From Zarea fungicola (Eukaryota > Ascomycota > Sordariomycetes > Hypocreales > Cordycipitaceae), in assembly GCA_900169235.1 (NCBI GenBank), contig FWCC01000155.1, positions 342 to 64,341 of the forward strand: DNA of 64,000 nucleotides, given 5' to 3'. Shown piece after piece: positions 35,494-45,269 of this stretch. The notes under the pieces are model-generated. The model saw only the letters and a list, made by a program, of their open reading frames with translations, ran no database searches and had not been told where the DNA came from. The position numbers were made by a program, and so were the translations under genes. Position 1 is the stretch's first letter. Each line of letters begins with the position of its first letter.

Positions 35494-36085
35494 TCAGCGC
35501 CGCTCTTCTCCCATTCGACACGCTTACTCGCCGTGCACCACTACACGGATACACGGTCGCCGAGCATACGGACATGGTGAACCACGATCAAACCGCCCAC
35601 GGCCACGCTGATTTTCCTCCCAAGCGAGGTACTTGCTACTCTGGAGACCAAGGCCGGCGCCAAAGTTCCAGGGAAGCTGACAACACTGTCGGCGCCTCTG
35701 TAAGTGGACCTGCCAACGATGGTTGGGCCGACACTGGTGCTGAAGCCGCTGACCAGAACTGTGACGTGAAGACGGACCATGAAGAGAGTCCAGAAGCTTC
35801 CGACTTGGGCGCCAGTTCCCGATGTGTAGTGTTGTAGCGTGGTGTGATGTGGAAATGGATGAGCTTGCTTACTTTGGCTGGGATTAATTAATCACCCATG
35901 CTGGATTCTGTTGGAATTATTCACTGGCATAGGGCGTCTCTACTCTTGATTCATTTTCTACTGGCTCTTCACTTTAGCTTCTTGTCTAATATACTTGATT
36001 TGCCTCACTTGCTTGATTTACTTGATTTACCAAATGTCTTGACCTTCTGACTTTTTAAAAAGTTCAATTGTCTTATCTTCTCTAT

Positions 36086-38449
36086 CTATGTATAAAGGTC
36101 CACGGCGCCATTGCGAACAGCACGATGTAGCAAGCTCTGTTTGCGTTGCGGGCCAAAGGTGTCTCTCCAGACATACTTGCCACCGTCAATCAGTGAGGCG
36201 TTGGTGGTTGGTACCACAGGCGAACCTTGGCGCGGGTCCCCAGTCATGATGGTTGGGACCTCCGGCCAGCAGGCGAGGGGCAACGCCAACAGGCTTTCCG
36301 TCCAGCGCTCCGCATTCTCAAGGATGATGAGGTTTGGAGTGAAGCCAGTGTTGTTGTAAAGTTTCACAAGGGCCACTGGGGTCCCAAGGAAGATGTCACA
36401 GGCAGCCATGGCAATCTTCAGCATGCGACCGCAAGCTAATTTAATTTCCGGCTTGTTCACCGCAAAGTCTACCAAGGAGGCCTTTTGTTGCTGACGACCT
36501 TCCATGATGAGCATTTTATCGCGGTTGTCATCAGGTACAATGCGTAGAGCCAAGTTCGAGAGAGAGCGGGGGTCGCGGCGTGCTGAAGGGGCATCGTCCT
36601 TGTCCATGTCGATCTTGTTAATATGTCTAACAAGACAAGACACGGTCGCATTGTGTTGCCTATTGCTCTTCAGCAATTCTCGGGGTTCTGGGGCAGGCCT
36701 CATCAGGTTTGCCATCTCTGCAGCGTACGTGTAGACCTTGACGGGTTTGGCGCCGATACGCTCGAAACGGGCGTATGCGTCGTCGATGATGGCGTGTGCT
36801 GGGGCAGAGACAGCGATCAACACCTTTTGGCCTTTTTCAGGAGCGCGAGGTTGAGCGACGGTGGACTTATTCTTGGCCGGGGGGGTATAACTAGCTGGCG
36901 CAACACGGGCGCGCACTGTCGGTCCATTCGCAGGTGCGGTGGGTGCAGGAAGGCCACGGTTCATAAATTCCTCGCCTGGCTTAGGTCCCTCAACACGTCC
37001 ATCCAGTTCTTTGTCATATTTCGGGGTCAGAGCAGCGGTCACGGTGGTTGTGCTGACGTTGGATGTGCCGACGGCGGCGGTGTCAACTTTCTCGACGGGT
37101 GGTCCTTGCTGGCCTCGGGACGGGTAGCACAGATTTGTGCGAGCGTGTTTGGCTATGGTAACGGTCAAGTGCGTCTTGCCCGAGCCTGGAACGCCGGAAA
37201 TCATCACCTTGCCTGCCTTCGTGCGAGTGAAAACCTCCAGGATCTTGGCGCCAGCGACAGGGTCGTCGGCTAGGGTAGCCAAACCAGGAAAGACTTTTGT
37301 CAGATTATGCGACGCGAATTCAGGAAACGGACCAAAAAGTTCGCACCATCGCCACCAGGCGTAGATGTCGGAATTCTTAGGCAGCGTATTCATCAGCTTG
37401 ACTGATGTTTCTTCCTCGTCGAGGGTTACAGTGACTGGGGTGGTGGAAACTGAACACCAAACAGCGCCAGGGATGTCCTCTGTGTGGCGTGCTTGGGTAT
37501 CCGGGAAAGCATCCGATGAAAATTGATTTGCATTTGGTGGAAAAGCAACCGTGGGAAAATCGATCTTCAGGAATGGTGCCTTGTATACCGTCGGATAGTT
37601 TGGCTGGAGAGGCCGGGTCGTCCGTAAAAGGCAGTGATGAAAGATGACGTCGGGCGGGGCAGGGATGCGCGTGCATTGGAACTCAAGTTTTCCGTTGCCC
37701 CAACGCGTCTCGCCGTCAAATTCTGGACGGGCCGCCAGCCAAGCCACGATGCGACCAAACTGAGCTTCGGCGGTCTCCTGATCCTTCTTGCATAGATCAT
37801 CAGCGACGGATCTGACGTAGGCGGAGATGGCCTGCCGGCGACTGGGGTCTTGACGAGCGTGCGTATCTATCAGCTTTTTGTCCAAGTAGCTAACTAGATC
37901 ACCTTGAAGACCCGTGTAGAAGGCGCCCCGGAAAACCTCTTCTACATCGAAACCCCCCAGTTCGAGAATCTCGCCTTCTACCTTATCGCGCGTGGCGTTG
38001 GCCTCCTTGAGTGCTGCATTATGGTGATCGTCTGTTTTTCCCTGTGCATCAATGTGAGCGTTCTGGAACATTTCTTGAATGTGCGCGGCCATGATTTGCA
38101 AGTGTTCGGGGTTGCCGCGGTCAGGTTCCTCGTGGTACTGGATCCCAAGGCCGTTGGTGGTCAAAACACATTTATCTCCGATCTTGGGCAAGAGGCCCTT
38201 GTTTGCGTCAGTCACGCGCACAACGGCCAAGATGTGGATGTTCCGACCGTCGGCGATCTCGTGTCCATAGAGGACTTTGTTGTCTGCGTTTTCAATCCAG
38301 GGTGATGGTAGTTCGTAAAATTTGACCTGCATACGTGATCTAGCACCAATGTCGGCCCGCAGAGTCTGGTAGTCAGCTTCATCGGCTACACCACCCAAGG
38401 TGGTCACGGCACGGTGTCTTTCAGAGAGGAATACGGGCGTAGAGATCAT
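36086..38449 (-). CDS. SF1-helicase-like P-loop NTPase, truncated after motif III
   Basis: The frame encodes 787 residues from the ATG at 38449 ('MISTPVFLSERHRAV'). The frame is open 108 codons further up, but that part translates a pyrimidine-rich leader. The N-terminal half (to about residue 440) is of unknown fold. Walker A is 'GVPGSGKTHLTV'. A Pro/Ala/Lys-rich insert follows, then 'KVLIAVSAPAHAIIDDAY' (motif Ia-like), 'FLGTPVALVKLYN', and the Walker B position 'NLIILENAERWTE', where the usual DEA(S/A) is ENAE. Next is 'TIMTGDPRQGSPVV', matching motif III of DNA2/NAM7-type helicases. It stops at 'HRAVRNGAVDLYT', before motifs IV-VI, which SF1 enzymes need for unwinding. It is therefore a partial or repurposed NTPase; its role is unknown. 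A decayed relative lies 1.2 kb away at 32-34.9 kb. Confidence 0.75.
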   Translation of the reverse strand: MISTPVFLSERHRAVTTLGGVADEADYQTLRADIGARSRMQVKFYELPSPWIENADNKVLYGHEIADGRNIHILAVVRVTDANKGLLPKIGDKCVLTTNGLGIQYHEEPDRGNPEHLQIMAAHIQEMFQNAHIDAQGKTDDHHNAALKEANATRDKVEGEILELGGFDVEEVFRGAFYTGLQGDLVSYLDKKLIDTHARQDPSRRQAISAYVRSVADDLCKKDQETAEAQFGRIVAWLAARPEFDGETRWGNGKLEFQCTRIPAPPDVIFHHCLLRTTRPLQPNYPTVYKAPFLKIDFPTVAFPPNANQFSSDAFPDTQARHTEDIPGAVWCSVSTTPVTVTLDEEETSVKLMNTLPKNSDIYAWWRWCELFGPFPEFASHNLTKVFPGLATLADDPVAGAKILEVFTRTKAGKVMISGVPGSGKTHLTVTIAKHARTNLCYPSRGQQGPPVEKVDTAAVGTSNVSTTTVTAALTPKYDKELDGRVEGPKPGEEFMNRGLPAPTAPANGPTVRARVAPASYTPPAKNKSTVAQPRAPEKGQKVLIAVSAPAHAIIDDAYARFERIGAKPVKVYTYAAEMANLMRPAPEPRELLKSNRQHNATVSCLVRHINKIDMDKDDAPSARRDPRSLSNLALRIVPDDNRDKMLIMEGRQQQKASLVDFAVNKPEIKLACGRMLKIAMAACDIFLGTPVALVKLYNNTGFTPNLIILENAERWTESLLALPLACWPEVPTIMTGDPRQGSPVVPTTNASLIDGGKYVWRDTFGPQRKQSLLHRAVRNGAVDLYT

Positions 38450-40369
38450 GATGGCTGGTAGCAAACAAGCAATGTGAATTTGCGTGAGAATGAGGCCTAG
38501 ACGAATGATGAAGAGGGGCAAAGACAGAAGAAAAAAAAAGAAAGAGGGTAAATAAAGTGAGAGAGTTCTGCGTTCACTCCCGTGAGCGGGTGACGACCGT
38601 GGGCAGCTGGCAAGCGAAAAGTGAGCGAAGAGTGAGAAAAAAAGGTAAACAAAGGTCAAAAACTGAGATATGGGGCCGAAATCGGCAAGAAAAAAAAGAG
38701 AAAAAGAGAAGGAGAGAAAAAAGAGGGAAAATTCGTAGATATTGGCGGAATAGTAACGACTTGGATCAAACATGGTAAAAGGTCCTGACCAGACCGGCGA
38801 AGGCGCACATGGTCAGGAAGTGTAACTCTCCATCGACATCAAATGGAGTACAACCACGCGTGGATCCACGGACGGTAACCAAGTCGGCTTTCGAGGAAGT
38901 CGCCGCAAGATCGGATGCTGAAATGTATACTGATGGACAAGTCTTGTTATGTCTTCGTGTAAATATCTTAAGGTTCCCAGGGTTCGTGAGAGGCGTCGTA
39001 GTCAAGCCATCGCTTCACCATGGTCCCGTTTGAAACGCTGTTTCAACAGTTGAATCTACAACTCCAAGTCGTTTGAGAGACGAGCTTTGACAGAGGCACC
39101 TAGAGAATTGAACCATTGACATCCATCGGAATCGCAATCAGCCAAAAGACCTAGTCTGGCGCGATCTGGGAAGACCATATCCCTCGAGAATCTTCGTGGT
39201 GGGGGGGATTCTTGGTCCTCGACGTTAGGGCCAGCCTTAAACGCGAGTAGCAAGGCGGACATGCGGGAGGGATCGTCCAGTATCGGGTAGTCCAAATGTT
39301 GGGAGGCTGTTGGAGCCGGAAGTGGGCTTGAGGAGCGGTGGTTCACGCCACGCAGGGGTCACCACTATGTCGATTAATTGAAGAGAAGTCTTCTAGACCC
39401 CGTCTCGGTGGATGTATTGGTGAAAAGGTTTATAGAGTCGTGTGTGTAGGAAGGAGCAGATATTGGGGCGGTTGTGTTGCCAGTATTGGTTTTTGATTCT
39501 TCGTGAGGGATCAGGAAAATTCGATGAGGATGTAGATGAAGAGCTTATCAAGTTGGAAAAAGCGTCAGTGGACCGGATCACTGACGAGACTACTGTGTCT
39601 TATGGCTTCTGTTGTAGGGAAGAATATGCACCATGTTGGCAGTCCCGCAGCTACCTATCAGATTGGCCACAGGGTCACAGCCGGAGGGGTGCTGACATCA
39701 AGCGGTTCATGAGTCATCATTCGCATCGAAATTTGTCGGTATAGGAGAGCTGGGCTCAATCCTTGCTGCTAATCTTTCTGATGGATGTGTTTAAGTTGCT
39801 GATTCTTTCGCACTGCACCGTGGTGAGGGCAAACACAGCTACTCAAACACAATCAAATCAGTCAACGAGAAATTGCTGTAGCGAATGAACGGTTGTCTAA
39901 AGCGAATGTATTATAAGAAGCGAGATGAAAGGAAATCAAAGTAAGGATGAAAAGCCAGATTGAAGCAAAGCAAATGTGTGGTGGTGTTGTGTTTGTTGTT
40001 GCAAACGCGAGGTGAAGAATTAAAGTGAGAGGCTCAAGAGTGCCTCTGGCTGGCAAGCTACCCTAGACCAAGCTCGTGCATCGTTTAGCCAGCGCCATCC
40101 CCCAGAAATTGCTTGTTTACGTTGAAAATGCTTCAAAGATCGTCTAAAAATGAAAGTGCATATACTAGATTCTAGAGAATTCTGTCAGAAGAAGTGCACA
40201 CGGATGTGCTCATTTGGTCGTTGTTCCGCTAGCTTTCTGTAGCTTCGCACACGGCGGACAGAGGGGCAACTTGCCGAGCGCCATGTTGGCAGTGCCAACA
40301 GACATGGATCGTCTTTTTTGATACAAGATGGATTCCAAAGACGTTCAATTTAATGAAGGGCCAATTTAA
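38450..40369. other. Pyrimidine-rich leader of the NTPase gene and spacer
   Basis: 38500-38760 is strongly pyrimidine-rich on the minus strand, as in many fungal promoters and 5' leaders. Two minus-strand frames (39346-39056 and 39005-38766) read like coding remnants, but there is no ATG at their start and no shared splice signal, so I do not call them genes. A dispersed repeat (39564-39690) is listed separately. Confidence 0.4.
39564..39690 (+). repeat. Dispersed repeat, plus-strand copy (inverted partner at 46488-46619)
   Basis: Blocks such as 'gtggaccggatcactgac', 'tggcttctgttgtaggg', 'agaatatgcac', 'cccgcagctacctat' and 'cacagccgg' occur in the same order on the minus strand at 46488-46619. 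Overall similarity looks high (my estimate is above 75 percent) over about 125 bp. Confidence 0.75.
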
Positions 40370-40650
40370 CGATAGTTTGACGGCAGATTACTGATTGAAC
40401 GACGGATTGGACGACTGATTAGACGATGCCTTGAACGATGAGTTTGATGGTGGACTTGGTGGCGACTTGACGATTGACCTGATGACCGATTTGGCGACCG
40501 ATTTGATGACTGACTTGTCGATTGACTTGATGACCGATTTGGCGACCGATTTGATGACTGACTTGACGATGCCTTTAACGATGAGTTTGATGGTAGACTT
40601 GGTGGCGACTTGACGATTGACTTGATGACCGATTTGGTGACCGATTTAAT
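40370..40650. repeat. Minisatellite with nested 143-bp higher-order repeat
   Basis: The basic words are 'gatttgatgactgacttg' and 'gaccgatttggcgaccg'. A block of about 76 bp starting 'gatgccttgaacgatgag' at about 40425 recurs at about 40567, giving a period of about 143 bp. Confidence 0.85.
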
Positions 40651-40718
40651 AGACAACAGATTCGCCGGATGCCAAATCTGCTTACGACAGTTCACCAATT
40701 ACGGCACTTGTCTGCGAC

Positions 40719-41148
40719 ACTTGTCTGCACACACCTCTTGGCAAATTCAACATGTATTGTGCGTCGTACTTGTCTGTATATGCCTCTACGTAAAACGCCG
40801 ATTTGGATGCTTGCACCCGCATATGCCCCGGAATCGTACTTGTCTGCACGCACCTCTACGCAAATGGATTTGTATTGCGCATCGTACTTGTTTGTATATA
40901 CCTCTACGAAGAAGGAATACCTAGTGAATTCGCATGTGCCCGTACTTGTCTGCATGTGCCTCTAGGCAAAGTCAAGTTGAAATGTGAAATCGTACTTGTC
41001 TGCAAACACCTCTATGAAAGTCCTGATTTGCTCGCGTACGCACGCGTCCGCCCGCGCCCGCCCCGGGGTCCGTTCCTACTTGTCTGTATGCACCTCTAGG
41101 CAAGTCAATTGGTAAGTGTTGCCGTAGTTGTCAGCATACACCTCTACG
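40719..41148 (+). repeat. Irregular array of eight about 23-bp repeats (ACTTGTCTG...CCTCTACG)
   Basis: The word 'acttgtctgyayrcacctctacg', with small changes, starts at 40719, 40768, 40838, 40886, 40944, 40994, 41078 and 41126. The spacing is therefore 49, 70, 48, 58, 50, 84 and 48 bp. Most copies are preceded by 'cgt' and followed by 'caaa' or 'aaa'. Two of the spacers resemble each other ('tgtattgcgcatcgt'), the others look unrelated. It looks like a decayed minisatellite with a 48-50 bp period and later insertions. Confidence 0.85.
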
Positions 41149-41371
41149 GAAAAGTCAATTTGTCTGCACTGTACATTTGGGTACAAAAATCAATTATGCT
41201 TATGGAAAATTGTAAATACATCAATGCCGGGATATCCATGCTACCAGTGAAGGGTATATGCGCGCGGCAGAGAACGCCGTTGCGAGGCAGGATGGCATCA
41301 CCATCCAAGACGACCGTGGCAGCCAGGTGAGAGACAGTGGAGTCTCCAATCCAACTCTCTACTGTCTCGTT

Positions 41372-41875
41372 CTAAACGCAATTTTGTAAGCGACCTTCAA
41401 CGCCGGTGGCATTTTGAGTAGCTCCCTGTGTGGTTGCTTGAATGTTCCACTTGCTGACGAGACCGGCCTTGAAGTCCATGGGTGCCTCGGGAAGACCAGA
41501 CTCGGCGACGATCGTATCGGTGGTTTCCTGGTTCGCTTGTTTAGGGGAAATCTCAGGTGACATCGTGGATGATTCCTGGCTATGATCGGTTTGTGTGGGA
41601 GACACGGGAGTTGACGTCTAGATATCACTTGGTTAGTTTGGCGTTGGGACCGCGGCGCGACGTCGAGTACTTACCTGGTCGGGCCGCTGCAAGGGAAGCT
41701 CGACCAGTGTAGTCCATTTGCTGGCAAGCGCTTTTTTTTCGTCTTCATTCATGTTGGTCTGTGGAGGGGCAGTGTTTGCAGAATGGCAGTGAAGTGATGG
41801 CGCAGAGTATTGAACACTGGGAGAGCTAGTTGGAGGACTGGATAGAGAACAGCGAGTCTTGGACTGATTTGGCAT
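41372..41875 (-). CDS. Unknown 148-residue protein, two exons
   Basis: Exon 1 is 41875-41675 (67 codons from the ATG) and exon 2 is 41617-41372 (82 codons with stop). The intron is textbook: GTAAGT donor, CTAAC branch site, TATCTAG acceptor, in phase 0. This is the strongest reason to call it a gene. The protein is Ser/Thr/Pro/Gln-rich at both ends with a short charged centre, 'MNEDEKKALASKWTTLVELP'. No domain, signal peptide or membrane segment is recognised. It is divergent from the unknown gene starting at 42159, with 284 bp between start codons, so the two share a promoter region. Confidence 0.6.
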
Positions 41876-42158
41876 GTAAAATGGCAGAATAAAAACAATT
41901 CCGAGAAAACGCGTAAATGTGCAAAACCGCTTTCTGAGAGCCTGGCAGCTGGCTGGCGGTGGCAATTGGCAATTTGCAGTTGGTGCGTGAATGTGCAAAC
42001 GGAGCACTTCATTCTCACAGGTTTCCTGGTGGTGCAATCCTCACTTTGCAACCATCAACTCTTGAGGCATCAGCCCTTGAAACTCTCAGCTCCTGTAGTC
42101 TTCCAACTTTTGACTCAATAACAAAATCATTCCTTTTTTCCTTGACTGGTAACTCTCC

Positions 42159-42935
42159 ATGACTTCACTCCACCGTCCGCCATTCGCCACCGTTGCAGGC
42201 ATGGAGATACCGACTTACTGGCACGCGAAGCGCCACGAACGCATTCCGCTCAAGAAACGAATGCCAACAAAAGAGCTGCCTTTCGGACCCTCTGGAATAT
42301 GCCTGGACCGTGACCTCGCCAAGGCTTTGCACGATGCTCTCGCCAAGCTACCAGTCGACATGCACGTTGGCATGGGCCATGTGGCCGATCTCTTCTTTTC
42401 GTTTTCCATCCTGCTTGAGAAAATGAACGCAGGCTATGTCGTCAACTTTGTCGTCCCGCACCTTGAAAAAGTCTGCGAAGAAATCTGGCTGCTCATGGCA
42501 TGCTCAGGTGCGACCGTCGACCCGACCGTTTTCGCGCCGCCACAGCTGCGTCAGCCCAACGACAGCGTCCGCATCATTTTCGTCATGTCCCGCTGCGGTG
42601 GCGTAGCAACAAAGGACGACGACGACGGAGGAGAGCTCATGACCAACCTGAGGGTGAAGAACCCGGCAGTCTACAACATGGTTGGCTTATCTTGCCAGGG
42701 CCTGAGGAGCTCCAGAACGGAGGCGCAGCTTGGCTTTGCAAGACAGACAATGGTCCTGCTGGGAAAGATTTGCTATCGGAATACCTTTCAGGATTTGGTC
42801 ATGATCCTTCTTTTGGGGGTGTGCAAAACTTTCCAGGCGGAGAGTGTGTACCCGCCAGAGAGGATTGCCAGACTGGAGGACATGGTCAATGCAACCAGAG
42901 ACCTGTACCGCAAGCTATCTGTAAAGAAACTGTGA
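42159..42935 (+). CDS. Unknown 258-residue protein
   Basis: An intronless frame starting with an ATG at 42159, preceded by a pyrimidine-rich leader. The composition is that of a folded protein: regular Leu/Val/Met-rich helices ('DLAKALHDALAKL', 'HLEKVCEEIWLLMA', 'FQDLVMILLLGVCKTF'), 'RIIFVMSRCGG', and an acidic DDDDGG loop near residue 155. No known domain is recognised and there is no signal peptide. It is part of the row of unrecognised genes at 35-51 kb. A second frame is open across 42500-42970 but lacks a leader and reads as a shadow. Confidence 0.65.
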   Translation: MTSLHRPPFATVAGMEIPTYWHAKRHERIPLKKRMPTKELPFGPSGICLDRDLAKALHDALAKLPVDMHVGMGHVADLFFSFSILLEKMNAGYVVNFVVPHLEKVCEEIWLLMACSGATVDPTVFAPPQLRQPNDSVRIIFVMSRCGGVATKDDDDGGELMTNLRVKNPAVYNMVGLSCQGLRSSRTEAQLGFARQTMVLLGKICYRNTFQDLVMILLLGVCKTFQAESVYPPERIARLEDMVNATRDLYRKLSVKKL

Positions 42936-43922
42936 GCTTTCTACTTTGTTTAATTTTCTTTTGTTTTTAAAGAAGATGGCTAATAAATTTTAGGAGACGC
43001 TGACTGCCACCGTGACCATGAAAGGTGAAACTACCAATGCTACGACAGGCCAAATGCACGATCGGCGACCTGAACAATGGGAAATGGCAAGGTTACAAAG
43101 TTAAAATTCGGTGTGATTATTCGAGAGACGAATTAAATTAAAGTTTTGATTTAGTAGAAAATTTGGTAGAAAATTCATTGGTTTTACCATGATTCCCTTT
43201 GTGCATCGTGTTGACTACGTGCAGCATTACAGCTGTGGCTGATAATTTAGCAGAGACTGATTGAGACTCAAAACAGAATCTACATGAATAATTCTTGAAG
43301 CAAAGTTAAATTTTTATGCAAACAGTGATTGACCACTAGATGGCATTCACGTATTGAGCGTGTCGCAGTTTACTCTCTGCAGGCAACGAGCATGCGCCTG
43401 ACCTGACCGCAAGAATCGCCCATGTCAAACAACCTGGAATAAAATACATGAATGTTTTTCTTGACCTTCATGAAAGGCCATTGAGAATTACTGCAAATAA
43501 AACACAATAGCCAGTCACTCAGAGCGTGTTTCTTTTAATCCGCTGCAAGATGTGAGTGGGTGAGCACCAAGTGAGCAGCATCGTATGCGGCCCTCGAGGG
43601 CAGAAAATGTGAAAACTGACATGCACCTTTGCGGACCAGCAGACGCACTCGGCCCCCGGAAAGACGAACTCTCTCAATTTTTTCAACTCTTCTACTTTAC
43701 TGAAGCATCAAAGATCGAACGGCGTTTGCCGGAACCCAGCCGGTTTCTTGGCCAAAACAACACCTTGGTGACTCGTCAACCCCGTTGACAGCCCAATCCA
43801 TCACAACAGTGACTCAGTTCGAAGCAATTGTCGCCATAGTTCCGTGAGTATCATCTTGAAAGATGGGAATCATCCTTCTCTAACGGCGTTCTCAAATAGA
43901 CTAAATATTGATCGGCCTCACC
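42936..43922. other. Spacer between two unknown plus-strand genes
   Basis: AT-rich after 43100, no supportable coding stretch. The promoter of the 43923 gene is at the right end. Confidence 0.4.
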
Positions 43923-45269
43923 ATGAGTTCCGACCAGGCGCCGCTCCGGCTCAACGTCTCCGATTTCAGCGTCGACCCAAGATATCTTGAACTTGCAACC
44001 AAATGCGTTCGCATATACCAAACGTATGCTTGCGCAATCTCTGCGGCTGATCAAGAGGAGTTTATTGAAGCAATGCGGCAAAATCTATACATTGCGGCGA
44101 GTGAACAGGGACAGTCGTCGGCAGCCAACAACACATTCCTCAAGGCCATGCGGACTCCAGAAAGACCTCAACGCTTCATTAGAGAAAAGGTTACTTTCAT
44201 TAGGTGGATGCTTATCGTGGCGACCACCGGCACGGAGCGGTCTCTGTACTGGATTGCGTTTGCCTTGCAGAGCATGGGGTTACGGGAACAGCCCGCTTGC
44301 TTTGCCGAGTACCGGCGGCATCATGCCACAGATCTTCAGCAGCTGGTGCTCCCAAAAATCACCAAACTGGCTGCGCCATGTCCAAGAAGCCTACATTGGA
44401 TGGCTCTCAGATGTATTCCGAACAAAACCCTCATTACTCCTCAGCCCAACCCCCACTGGTCTGGGAATCGGCCTGTCGACGACAATGGCGACAACGCCGG
44501 AGGGGTTATACAAATGGTGGCCAAGCGTGTCTCTAACAACCACAGTCCCGTCAGATATGACCAAATACCCAAGAGTACTGTCAGGACAGAGACAAGCGAC
44601 GGCCAACAATCGTTGGGGCACATTAAAAGCGACCTTATCGACTTGTGTGATTCATCTGATGACGAGAATGAGCCAAAGCCCCCCGAGAATCCGTCTACAC
44701 AGCATCACCGTAATACATCTACCGCTGGGAAGGATCGGCAACTACCCGAAAGTGACACCGTGGACACAACTGCTTGCAGCCAGGCATTGGCCACGGCAGC
44801 CACGGCGCTGAGTTCGGTGTCACAAACCCTGGCCGCCGTGGCTGTCGACAAGAGCGCAGCCTCTTTGGAAGAATGCAGAGCCAGAATTAGGGATTTGGAG
44901 GCGGAGAACCACGCCGCCCGAGGCAAAGTCCAAGAGTTGCAGGACATGTGTCTGGCTTTAAGCGCAGAGCTGGCGACCACCAAGAATACAGTACAGGACA
45001 CCGGCGACTCCCTGGACAGCAGACTGGTTGAATTCAAGGCTCTTGTCATAAAAACAACTGAGCATTCCGACAAGTATCTGAAGAGATATGTGGATGATTC
45101 AATTAAAAGGAGTGCCAAGAAGCAAAAGATTGACGCGAGAGAGGATGTAGACAGGTACCTGAAGGAAGCTGTCACTGAGGCCGTAGGAGAATTTATCGAG
45201 AACATGGGGATGGCTCTTCAACAGAAGAAGAAGAAGAAGAAAAAGGTCCAAACGGGTTCTACTGGGTAG
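43923..45269 (+). CDS. Unknown 448-residue protein with C-terminal coiled coil
   Basis: A single frame from the ATG at 43923 ('MSSDQAPLRLNVSDFSV'). Residues of about 1-165 look globular and helical ('REKVTFIRWMLIVATTGTERSLYW'). Residues of about 165-290 are polar and probably disordered, with an acidic 'DLCDSSDDENEP'. Residues of about 290-430 form an Ala/Glu/Lys-rich coiled coil ('LEECRARIRDLEAENHAARGKVQELQ'), followed by 'KRSAKKQKID' and a terminal run of eight lysines from (AAG)n, which could act as a nuclear localisation signal. I do not recognise the family. Neighbours are other unknown genes; a second, unrelated coiled-coil gene lies at 49.6-50.9 kb. The start has a purine at -3. Confidence 0.65.
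   Translation: MSSDQAPLRLNVSDFSVDPRYLELATKCVRIYQTYACAISAADQEEFIEAMRQNLYIAASEQGQSSAANNTFLKAMRTPERPQRFIREKVTFIRWMLIVATTGTERSLYWIAFALQSMGLREQPACFAEYRRHHATDLQQLVLPKITKLAAPCPRSLHWMALRCIPNKTLITPQPNPHWSGNRPVDDNGDNAGGVIQMVAKRVSNNHSPVRYDQIPKSTVRTETSDGQQSLGHIKSDLIDLCDSSDDENEPKPPENPSTQHHRNTSTAGKDRQLPESDTVDTTACSQALATAATALSSVSQTLAAVAVDKSAASLEECRARIRDLEAENHAARGKVQELQDMCLALSAELATTKNTVQDTGDSLDSRLVEFKALVIKTTEHSDKYLKRYVDDSIKRSAKKQKIDAREDVDRYLKEAVTEAVGEFIENMGMALQQKKKKKKKVQTGSTG

Noticed and set aside
38450..38773. Extended N-terminus of the NTPase starting at the ATG at 38773
   Set aside because: The added 108 residues are Phe/Leu/Ser-rich because a pyrimidine-rich leader is being translated; the ATG at 38449 starts the ordinary coding composition.
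38766..39346. Two adjacent minus-strand frames upstream of the NTPase
   Set aside because: They look partly coding but start without ATG and cannot be joined with acceptable splice signals; they could also be an untranslated leader or relic.
40719..41148. CRISPR-like array of repeats and spacers
   Set aside because: The DNA is fungal, the repeats vary, spacing ranges from 48 to 84 bp, two spacers are alike, and no cas genes are present. It is treated as an irregular repeat array.
42500..42970. Shifted frame over the 3' half of the 258-residue gene
   Set aside because: No own start context, and it reads Arg/Gly-rich shadow sequence of the main frame.
43987..44811. Second long plus-strand frame inside the 448-residue gene
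   Set aside because: It overlaps the main frame completely, lacks a leader, and its composition (Ser/Arg/Pro) is typical of a shifted frame.
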